NCBI GenBank assembly: GCA_030632305.1
Contig: DAOVUZ010000038.1
Span: forward strand, 1 to 6,813
Direction of reading: 5' to 3'
Source of the DNA: Dehalococcoidales bacterium
Lineage (GTDB): Bacteria > Chloroflexota > Dehalococcoidia > Dehalococcoidales > DAOVUZ01
DNA length: 6,813 nucleotides
Shown here: one piece after another, positions 1 through 4,978 of the stretch
How positions within the stretch are numbered: the first letter of the stretch is position 1
How the letters are laid out: every line of letters begins with the position of its first letter
Notes under the pieces: generated by a model
What the model was told of the DNA's origin: nothing
Databases searched by the model: none
The model's input: only the letters and a program-made list of their open reading frames with translations
Made by a program: the position numbers and the translations under genes

Positions 1-263
1 TAGCTGCAACTCAACTTGCTCAGCCTGCCCTGCTCCCCTATCCAGCCAGTTATTAGCTGACCGAGGAAATTACCTACCAGTTGACCAGGGACAATAACAC
101 CGGGTAGCCCCCGGCTTTGAGCAAAGTCTTTATCATAATGAATGGGGTTGTAATCACCCGATGCTCCAGCCCACATCACCAACTGACGGGTTGTGGGTTG
201 CTTGACCAGAGGGGTGATTTCACTACCTACAGCTACATCTTCGTAATAGAGTTGTTCAGTCAT
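1..263 (-). CDS. MaoC/R-hydratase-type dehydratase, catalytic subunit (partial, 3' end outside window)
   Basis: The first 87 residues of a MaoC-like hot-dog hydratase are read from the ATG complementary to 261-263; the gene continues beyond the left edge. Visible is the R-specific hydratase signature G-D-Y-N-P-I-H-Y-D at residues 36-44, with the expected catalytic Asp37 and His42, followed by a GLPGVIVPGQL segment (52-62) that is typical of the family's substrate tunnel. The family adds water reversibly to trans-2-enoyl thioesters (CoA or ACP) in the cytoplasm. The start lies 11 nt after the stop of the neighbouring dehydratase gene, so the two are almost certainly co-transcribed; the ribosome binding site is only a weak GGAC. 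I infer a two-subunit, HadAB-like dehydratase. The acyl substrate cannot be told from sequence; fatty-acid, polyketide or aromatic/steroid side-chain breakdown are all possible. Confidence 0.85.
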   Translation of the reverse strand, partial: MTEQLYYEDVAVGSEITPLVKQPTTRQLVMWAGASGDYNPIHYDKDFAQSRGLPGVIVPGQLVGNFLGQLITGWIGEQGRLSKLSCS

Positions 264-274
264 ACTTTGTCCGT

Positions 275-733
275 CTAGTAGCCAATAAGCATTTGGCGAC
301 ACCTGGCTACCAGCTCCTGTCTCTGGTTTTTATATGTGGTCTCGAAGGTTACAAATGCCATTTTACCCATCTTGCCCTGCCGCTCGCGGACATTAGCGAT
401 TTTCGTGGTAACGGTTACTGATTCTCCCGGCCTGATGGGCTGGTAGCACTCAAGGTCGGTAGCGCCATGAAGGATGGTCCCGTGGGGAATTAGTTGTGAC
501 ACTTGCTGTTGAATCTGTTCGAAACCTATAATCGGTATAAGGGTTGGGGGAGCAATAATGCCAACATACTGGCTCTTCAAAGCGTATTCCTCATCCTGCC
601 ACAGGGGGTTGGGGTCGTCTATAGCCTGGACAAACCGCTGTATCATCCCCTTTTCAATTTCATATACCCTGGGCTCCCCTTCCTCTCCAATTTTAGCCCT
701 CACCCTGTCTATGCTTGATGGGTTCTCAGCCAT
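275..733 (-). CDS. FAS1-like / MaoC N-terminal dehydratase domain protein (HadA-like subunit)
   Basis: A complete 152-residue protein resembling the MaoC_dehydrat_N (FAS1-like dehydratase) half of double hot-dog hydratases. It shows A-I-D-D-P-N-P-L-W at residues 37-45, G-I-I-A-P-P-T-L at 58-65 and the H-G-x4-E-x3-P-I-x2-G-E pattern at 89-104. Where the active hydratase motif has His, this protein has Trp45, so it probably lacks the catalytic Asp/His pair and serves as the acyl-chain-binding partner of the downstream MaoC protein. This is the known division of labour in HadA/HadB-type heterodimers; applying it here is inference. The start is supported by an AGGTG ribosome binding site about 5 nt upstream. 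A TTGACA promoter precedes it in the divergent region. Its link to the methionine genes across that region is unknown and may be only adjacency. Confidence 0.85.
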   Translation of the reverse strand: MAENPSSIDRVRAKIGEEGEPRVYEIEKGMIQRFVQAIDDPNPLWQDEEYALKSQYVGIIAPPTLIPIIGFEQIQQQVSQLIPHGTILHGATDLECYQPIRPGESVTVTTKIANVRERQGKMGKMAFVTFETTYKNQRQELVARCRQMLIGY

Positions 734-791
734 TTACACCTGCCTGTACTGGTCAGATTTAACCAAATGGGGAAGTTAACGAAATCAAAAA

Positions 792-821
792 AGTTTACCT
801 TGATGTTATGAGGCATGTCAA
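792..821 (-). promoter_or_regulatory. Predicted sigma70-like promoter for the dehydratase genes
   Basis: On the minus strand a perfect TTGACA -35 box (816-821) is followed after 18 nt by TAAACT (792-797), matching 4 of 6 bases of the -10 consensus. Transcription would begin near 785 and leave a leader of about 50 nt before the ATG at 733. The 18-nt spacer and imperfect -10 suggest moderate strength. The palindromic hexamer GTTAAC (775-780) lies just inside the transcribed leader. Predicted from pattern only. Confidence 0.5.
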
Positions 822-848
822 GGGACTAAAACTGAGATTGTTTATTAA

Positions 849-889
849 CGTTTGTTATTCCCACCCACCCTCACATCTGGTAACAAACG
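849..889. promoter_or_regulatory. Inverted repeat between divergent promoters (possible operator)
   Basis: CGTTTGTTA (849-857) and TAACAAACG (881-889) form a perfect 9-bp inverted repeat with a 23-nt spacer and a centre-to-centre distance of 32 nt, about three helical turns. The right arm ends one base before the -35 box of the mtnA promoter. The left arm sits inside a smaller dyad TAAC-N4-GTTA (846-857). No T-tract follows, so it is not terminator-like. A looping or doubly bound transcription factor site is a reasonable guess; no regulator gene is present in the window. Confidence 0.4.
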
Positions 890-890
890 G

Positions 891-918
891 TTGAGTTCCA
901 CTGTAAATGTGCTATTAT
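891..918 (+). promoter_or_regulatory. Predicted sigma70-like promoter for the mtnA cluster
   Basis: TTGAGT (891-896) and TATTAT (913-918), separated by 16 nt, make a good sigma70-type promoter facing mtnA. Transcription would start near 925, giving a leader of about 65 nt. No comparably good promoter was seen in the later gaps of the cluster, so this one may drive the whole set to ahcY. The leader is too short and lacks the architecture for a SAM-sensing riboswitch. Confidence 0.5.
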
Positions 919-929
919 ACTGATAGCAC
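909..929. promoter_or_regulatory. Palindrome overlapping the mtnA -10 box (candidate repressor operator)
   Basis: GTGCTAT (909-915) and ATAGCAC (923-929) are a perfect 7-bp inverted repeat with a 7-nt spacer. The dyad covers the predicted -10 hexamer (913-918) and extends past it towards the start point, the classic position for a repressor site that blocks polymerase. The 14-bp spacing between half-site centres would suit a dimeric helix-turn-helix protein. As RNA the stem would be weak, and part of it lies before the predicted start of transcription, which argues for a DNA role. Confidence 0.45.
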
Positions 930-989
930 TAGTCGGTGGTTATCTTTGCCATCGGCATAATAATATTCTGAAGGAGCAGGCAGGGCTAA

Positions 990-2018
990 ATGTCAATAAA
1001 AGCCATAGAGTGGCTTGATGACAGGGTAAAAATCCTTGACCAGACCAGACTTCCCCGTAAAGAGGTATATCTGGAGCTTAGCGACTATCAGAGTATAGCC
1101 TCAGCCATCGTAGAATTGAAAATCAGGGGTGCTCCAGCTATCGGGATAGTTGGGGCTTATGCAATAGCTTTGAGTGCCTTAAAAATTGAATCGGCACAAA
1201 AAGACGAATTCTTGGCAAAGCTCCGCATTGCCATCCAGACCATCGCTGCCACCAGACCTACTGCCAGTAATCTTTTCCTGGCTATTGACCGAATGCAGAA
1301 AGTAGCCGAGGCTGGTGAGGATGTAAAACAGATTAAAGCGGCGCTGGTTAATGAAGCGGTTAAAATACACGCTGAAGCGGCTGAGTTAACCAGAAGACTC
1401 AGCCGGCATGGCGCCGAGTTAATCAAGGACGATTTTACCATTCTGACCCATTGTAACGCCGGAGCTTTAGCCACCACTGGCTATGGCACAGCCCTGGGGG
1501 TAATCAAGCAGGCTAAAGAGCAGGGCAAAAATATAAAGGTATTAGCCACCGAGACCCGTCCCCTGCTCCAGGGGGCAAGGCTCACCGCCTGGGAGCTGAA
1601 GCAGGCTAATATCCCGTTTACCCTTATCACCGACTCTATGGCGGGTTACTTTATCAGCCGGGGGGAGGTTGACTGTGTCATTGTTGGCGCTGACCGGATT
1701 GTGGCCAATGGTGATACTGCCAATAAGATTGGCACCTATACGCTGGCGGTGCTGGCTAAGGAGAATGGCATCCCCTTCTATGTCGCCGCCCCCACCACTA
1801 CCATTGATACCTCTCTGGCTTCAGGCGATGAAATCCCGATTGAGCAGAGAAGCCCGGCTGAGGTAACCCACATTCAGGGGGTAAGTATTGCCCCTGAGGG
1901 GACTCAAGCCCGAAACCCCGCCTTTGATGTTACCCCCCACCGCTACATCACCGCCATCATCACCGAGAATGGTATAATAACCGAGCCATATGGGGAGGGG
2001 ATTAAGGGGGTAGTATGA
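990..2018 (+). CDS. mtnA: S-methyl-5-thioribose-1-phosphate isomerase
   Basis: A 342-residue protein of normal family length. It converts 5-methylthioribose-1-phosphate (the product of MtnP) to methylthioribulose-1-phosphate in the cytoplasm. Family hallmarks are R-G-A-P-A (46-50), T-H-C-N-A-G (153-158) with the catalytic cysteine at 155, E-T-R-P-L-L-Q-G-A-R-L (188-198), V-G-A-D-R-I (232-237) with the catalytic aspartate at 235, and N-K-I-G-T-Y (245-250). Cys155 and Asp235 correspond in order and spacing (80 residues) to Cys160 and Asp240 of the Bacillus subtilis enzyme, as I recall them. The fold is shared with eIF2B-like proteins, but the intact Cys/Asp pair and the mtnP neighbour favour MtnA over a ribose-1,5-bisphosphate isomerase. 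The start ATG follows AAGGAG (971-976) at a long spacing of 13 nt, with a weaker CAGGG closer in. It is first gene of the predicted operon. Confidence 0.95.
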   Translation: MSIKAIEWLDDRVKILDQTRLPRKEVYLELSDYQSIASAIVELKIRGAPAIGIVGAYAIALSALKIESAQKDEFLAKLRIAIQTIAATRPTASNLFLAIDRMQKVAEAGEDVKQIKAALVNEAVKIHAEAAELTRRLSRHGAELIKDDFTILTHCNAGALATTGYGTALGVIKQAKEQGKNIKVLATETRPLLQGARLTAWELKQANIPFTLITDSMAGYFISRGEVDCVIVGADRIVANGDTANKIGTYTLAVLAKENGIPFYVAAPTTTIDTSLASGDEIPIEQRSPAEVTHIQGVSIAPEGTQARNPAFDVTPHRYITAIITENGIITEPYGEGIKGVV

Positions 2019-2103
2019 TGAGAGTTATAAACTAGTGTTTCGACATCATAAAAGCCATGGCGACACGTCTTGGTGAGTAAACTGTTAATAAGGAGGTCTT
2101 CTA

Positions 2104-2979
2104 ATGCCACAGGCTAAAATTGGGGTTATGGGGGGGACGGGGTTGTATGATATTGAGGGGATGACTGATATAGAGGAGGTTGACATAAACACACCCTTTG
2201 GCAAGCCGAGTGACAGTATAGTCGTGGGCAGGCTGGAGGGGGTGGGGATTGCCTTCCTCCCCAGGCATGGGAGGGGGCATACTATCTCCCCTACCGAAAT
2301 TCCGGCGAGGGCTAATATCTACGCCTTTAAGTCGCTGGGGGTAGAGCGGATTATTGCTGCCCATTCGGTGGGTAGCTTTAGGGAAGATATAAAACCGGGG
2401 AGTTTGGTTATTCCCGACCAGCTAATTGACCGCACCCGGGGTCGGGTTAACTCCTTCTTCGGCGAGGGCATTGTTGCTCATATCCCGTTTGCCCAGCCAT
2501 TCTGCCCGGTCTTGAGCCAGATTTTGTATCAGGCGGCACGGGAGGTGGGGGTTGCTGTCCACCCCAAAGGCACCTATGTAACTATGGAGGGACCTGCCTT
2601 CTCCACCAGAGCTGAATCACGGCTACACCGCTCGTGGGGGGCGGATGTTATTGGTATGACGGTACTGCCCGAAGCCAAGCTGGCACGGGAGGCGGAAATT
2701 TGCTACGCTACTATAGCCTGCGTTAGCGACTATGATAGCTGGCACGAAGAAAAGGAGCCGGTTACAGTAGAGGTTATCATGGATATAATACATAAGAACA
2801 TTGATACCGCCAAGAAAATTATCAAGCTAGCTGTAAGCCGAATACCCGAGCAGCGTAACTGTGAGTGTGCTATGGCATTAGAGGCGGCTATTGTCACTGC
2901 CCCAGAGGCAATGCCCGCGGAGCAGAAGAAAAAGCTGGACCTGCTAATAGGTAAGTATTTAACCAAGGGAGATAGTTAA
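2104..2979 (+). CDS. mtnP: S-methyl-5'-thioadenosine phosphorylase, CXC-tailed type
   Basis: A 291-residue member of the trimeric purine nucleoside phosphorylase family. It phosphorolyses MTA to adenine and methylthioribose-1-phosphate, the substrate of MtnA. Seen: a phosphate-binding loop G-G-T-G-L-Y (10-15), R-H-G-R-G-H (54-59), M-E-G-P-A-F-S-T-R-A-E-S (161-172), G-M-T (184-186) and S-D-Y-D (208-211). The two aspartates in the last motif mark 6-aminopurine (adenine) preference over guanosine/inosine enzymes. The C-terminus carries Cys-Glu-Cys at 253-255. Together with Cys134 and Cys200 this resembles the disulfide set described for the hyperthermophilic Sulfolobus MTAP II enzyme. The start has a strong AAGGAGG ribosome binding site (2090-2096) 7 nt upstream. 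An 85-nt gap without a convincing promoter separates it from mtnA; the next gene begins 7 nt after its stop. A run of seven G (2130-2136) encodes part of the phosphate loop. Confidence 0.94.
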   Translation: MPQAKIGVMGGTGLYDIEGMTDIEEVDINTPFGKPSDSIVVGRLEGVGIAFLPRHGRGHTISPTEIPARANIYAFKSLGVERIIAAHSVGSFREDIKPGSLVIPDQLIDRTRGRVNSFFGEGIVAHIPFAQPFCPVLSQILYQAAREVGVAVHPKGTYVTMEGPAFSTRAESRLHRSWGADVIGMTVLPEAKLAREAEICYATIACVSDYDSWHEEKEPVTVEVIMDIIHKNIDTAKKIIKLAVSRIPEQRNCECAMALEAAIVTAPEAMPAEQKKKLDLLIGKYLTKGDS

Positions 2980-2986
2980 CGACGCT

Positions 2987-4018
2987 ATGCCCGGTATAGA
3001 ATTTGGCTGCTTACCGACTATTATTGGTAGCATGCCCCATACCGACCCATCGGCGGCATGTGCCCAGGTCACCCACTACCTTAAAGACATCCCGGTTTGG
3101 CCTCAGCTACCCAAACGCACTTTTATGGAGGATATGCGTGTCCAGTTCAGTCATGGCTTCCCCGGGGTGGTGCTCGGGGAGGATAGCATCTATATTGACC
3201 GCTCCCAGAACCTGGATGAGCCGTTGGAGCAGGTCTGTACTGATTATTTAGAGAATAATATTGATAAATATTCCATTAGCCCCGATTACGCTGCTGGTCT
3301 CCACAGTTTCCTGGGCTTGAAGAGTCTGTCACCGCTGGCAGTCAAGGGGCAAATAACCGGACCCATTACCTGGGGACTAGCTGTTACCGATGATAGTCAC
3401 CGGGCTATAATCTATGATGACATTCTCAGTGATGTGGTGGCTAGATTTCTCAGGCTAAAGGCGAGTTGGCAGGAAAAAGAGCTAAGGAAAATCTCCAAAA
3501 ATACCATTATCTTTGTTGATGAGCCATATATGGTCTCCTATAGCGACATAGTCGCAGGCATGGGTTCCTCGAAAAAAGTTATCAGCCTGCTGGAAGAGGT
3601 CTTTAGGGGTATTGAAGGACTGAAAGGAGTCCACTGCTGCGGCAGTACCGACTGGTCGGTTCTGCTGGATACCAGTGCTGACATCCTGAGCTTTGATGCT
3701 TATAACTATGCTCAGTCGCTGAGCCTGTATCCCGCTGAAGTAAAGAAATTCCTGGAGCGGGGGGGGATTATTGCCTGGGGGATTACCCCTAACAATGAGG
3801 AAGCATTAGCCAAGGAAACAGTTGGCAGTGTCAAAGACCGCCTGGAGGAGGCAATGGCGCCTTTTACCAGAGATGGTATCCGCTTCAAGCAACTCTTGCA
3901 GCAGGGTCTGCTTACCCCTAGCTGCGGGTTGGGTTGCATGGCTACCGAGGAGGCATCAGCCTGTGCCCTGGAGTTGCTGGCTGAGCTGTCGGCAAGGATA
4001 AGAAAGGGCTACATTTAG
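2987..4018 (+). CDS. Core (folate-independent) methionine synthase, MetE C-terminal-domain type
   Basis: A 343-residue single-domain UROD/MetE-like barrel, about half the size of full MetE, lacking its N-terminal folate-binding half. Expected reaction: methyl transfer to homocysteine, giving methionine. Zinc-site motifs are H-C-C-G (His216, Cys218) and P-S-C-G-L-G-C (Cys313), aligned by eye to His641, Cys643 and Cys726 of E. coli MetE. The fourth ligand, Glu665 there, appears to be Asp237 (S-F-D-A) here. K-G-Q-I-T-G-P (120-126) and F-V-D-E-P (176-180) also fit the family. Core synthases of anaerobes, including one studied from Dehalococcoides (the MesB group, from memory), take methyl groups from methylcobalamin or the corrinoid iron-sulfur protein. 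The start is 7 nt after mtnP and has no well-spaced ribosome binding site, suggesting translational coupling. The conserved I-G-S-M-P-H-T-D segment at 13-20 requires this upstream start. Another corrinoid-dependent thiol methyltransferase is the main alternative. Confidence 0.85.
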   Translation: MPGIEFGCLPTIIGSMPHTDPSAACAQVTHYLKDIPVWPQLPKRTFMEDMRVQFSHGFPGVVLGEDSIYIDRSQNLDEPLEQVCTDYLENNIDKYSISPDYAAGLHSFLGLKSLSPLAVKGQITGPITWGLAVTDDSHRAIIYDDILSDVVARFLRLKASWQEKELRKISKNTIIFVDEPYMVSYSDIVAGMGSSKKVISLLEEVFRGIEGLKGVHCCGSTDWSVLLDTSADILSFDAYNYAQSLSLYPAEVKKFLERGGIIAWGITPNNEEALAKETVGSVKDRLEEAMAPFTRDGIRFKQLLQQGLLTPSCGLGCMATEEASACALELLAELSARIRKGYI

Positions 4019-4036
4019 TAAGGGGGAGAGGTTTAT

Positions 4037-4255
4037 ATGGAATGCCAGATTGAAATTAATAAAGCTAAATGCCCTTGCACCTATGAGCCTTGCTCCAGAA
4101 AGGGCAAATGCTGTGAGTGCATTTCTTATCATCTGGGGTTTGATGAGCTTCCCGGCTGTGTATTTCCCCCGGAGGTGGAAAAGACCTACGACCGCTCCTT
4201 TGGCAGGTTTGTCGAGGTCTTCGATAATAAAGCCAAAAGTGGCAGGAAAAGCTAA
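4037..4255 (+). CDS. Small cysteine-rich protein, DUF6485-like
   Basis: A 72-residue protein with eight cysteines (3, 12, 14, 19, 25, 26, 28, 41) and His32, all but one within residues 12-41. The pattern C-P-C-x4-C-x5-C-C-x-C-I-x-Y-H, followed by E-L-P-G-C and E-K-T-Y-D-R, matches my recollection of the uncharacterised DUF6485 family found in anaerobic bacteria and archaea. There is no signal peptide or membrane segment, so it is cytoplasmic. The cysteine density suggests bound zinc or an iron-sulfur cluster; this is inference. It has an excellent ribosome binding site (AGGGGGAGAGG, 4021-4031) and starts 18 nt after the core methionine synthase, so it is probably made with it. A role as metal or redox partner of the methyltransfer reaction is possible but unproven. 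Confidence 0.85.
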   Translation: MECQIEINKAKCPCTYEPCSRKGKCCECISYHLGFDELPGCVFPPEVEKTYDRSFGRFVEVFDNKAKSGRKS

Positions 4256-4276
4256 TTTAGGTTATAGTAACTAGTG

Positions 4277-4369
4277 ATGAATAAGAGGAAAAGGGTAGCC
4301 AACCTTAAGCATCGGCGCAAGGAAAAGAAGCTGGAGGCAAAAGGAAAGGCTGAGAAAGCCTCAGCCTGA
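4277..4369 (+). CDS. Tiny very basic protein, hypothetical (30 aa)
   Basis: An ATG-started ORF of 30 codons that begins M-N-K-R-K-R-V-A-N-L-K-H-R-R-K. It contains 9 Lys, 4 Arg and 1 His against 3 Glu, no Cys, and looks like a single charged helix with an Ala/Lys tail. Such composition is typical of tiny RNA- or ribosome-binding proteins, but I do not recognise a named family. It fills the gap between the DUF6485-like gene and the THEP1 gene, in the same direction, 21 nt after the former and 26 nt before the latter. The ribosome binding site is poor, and an in-frame GTG sits directly before the ATG (4274-4276). Its last codons and stop lie in an 8-bp hairpin. It could be non-coding leader RNA instead; conservation of the reading frame would decide. 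Confidence 0.45.
   Translation: MNKRKRVANLKHRRKEKKLEAKGKAEKASA
4347..4367 (+). other. 8-bp RNA hairpin at the end of the tiny ORF
   Basis: AGGCTGAG (4347-4354) pairs perfectly with CTCAGCCT (4360-4367) around a 5-nt loop. No U-tract follows, so it is not a standard intrinsic terminator. It overlaps the stop codon of the tiny basic ORF and ends 28 nt before the THEP1 start, which lacks a ribosome binding site. AGCCT recurs at 4357-4361, 4363-4367, 4374-4378 and 4390-4394, so the AGGCT arm has alternative partners. Possible roles are mRNA stabilisation or processing between operon halves, or control of THEP1 translation. Confidence 0.45.
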
Positions 4370-4395
4370 GAAATAGCCTGTAGCCATAAAAGCCT

Positions 4396-4929
4396 ATGAA
4401 TCGAGTCTACCTACTCACTGGCAGACCGGGGACAGGGAAAACCAGCATTATCAAACAAGCTGTAGCCGGTATGAAAGGCAGAGCCGGCGGTTTTTATACT
4501 GAGGAAATAAGAAGTCAGGGAGTAAGAGAGGGCTTCAGGCTGGTTACCTTGGGTGGACCCACTGCCATACTGGCTCATATTGATATTCACAGCCAATACA
4601 GGGTAAGCAAGTATGGGGTTGACCTTGATAGCTTGGACCGGGTAGGTGTTTCTGCGCTTTACCAGGCAGCCGAGGATTGTGATTTAGTAGTTATTGATGA
4701 AATTGGGAAGATGGAGCTATTTTCGGCTAACTTCAGGGAAGCCGTTTTACACATAATTGACAGCGGGAAGAAGGTTCTGGGAACCATCATGCTCAGCCCC
4801 AACCCGTGGACAGATGCTATCAAGCGCCAGCCACAGGTAAATTTAGTCTCGGTAGCCAGAGCTAACTACCAGCAGGTGCTGGAGGAGTTGTTGCAGTGGC
4901 TCAAAGACACAGAGTCCCTCAAAATGTAG
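4396..4929 (+). CDS. THEP1-family nucleoside-triphosphatase
   Basis: A 177-residue P-loop protein of the NTPase_1/THEP1 family (characterised members are the Aquifex THEP1 and human NTPCR enzymes, which hydrolyse ATP, GTP and other NTPs slowly). The Walker A motif G-R-P-G-T-G-K-T is at 9-16, G-G-F-Y-T-E-E-I-R at 31-39, Y-G-V-D-L at 73-77, and Walker B plus the family signature V-V-I-D-E-I-G-K-M-E at 98-107. The length is normal for the family. The start is fixed by the beta-strand and P-loop immediately after the Met, yet no Shine-Dalgarno sequence precedes it. The cellular role of the family is unsettled. Its presence in a SAM-recycling cluster may point to a purine-nucleotide housekeeping role or to a distinct RNA or nucleotide process; this is speculation. 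Confidence 0.9.
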   Translation: MNRVYLLTGRPGTGKTSIIKQAVAGMKGRAGGFYTEEIRSQGVREGFRLVTLGGPTAILAHIDIHSQYRVSKYGVDLDSLDRVGVSALYQAAEDCDLVVIDEIGKMELFSANFREAVLHIIDSGKKVLGTIMLSPNPWTDAIKRQPQVNLVSVARANYQQVLEELLQWLKDTESLKM

Positions 4930-4978
4930 TATGTAGCATAATGTAGCTTGAAGATCGAGTTTTAGAAGGAGAGACAGC

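Noticed and set aside
503..779. Plus-strand ORFs of 71 and 73 codons opposite the HadA-like gene
   Set aside because: They lie antisense to a clear hot-dog dehydratase gene, have no recognisable motifs and no good ribosome binding site.
925..989. Possible SAM or SAH riboswitch in the mtnA leader
   Set aside because: The leader is about 65 nt and only a 4-bp stem (TGCC/GGCA around 949-959) is visible; the conserved cores of known SAM/SAH riboswitches are absent.
1157..1477. Minus-strand ORFs inside mtnA
   Set aside because: Fully contained antisense to a well-supported gene with intact catalytic motifs; composition is that of a shadow frame.
2057..2080. Seven-codon ATG ORF in the mtnA-mtnP gap
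   Set aside because: No ribosome binding site before it and no regulatory codon bias; likely chance.
2101..2364. Minus-strand 87-codon ORF over the start of mtnP
   Set aside because: Antisense to conserved MtnP motifs, no family resemblance.
4347..4380. Intrinsic terminator after the tiny basic ORF
   Set aside because: The 8-bp stem is good but is followed by GAGAAATAG, not a U-rich tract, and same-direction genes continue closely.
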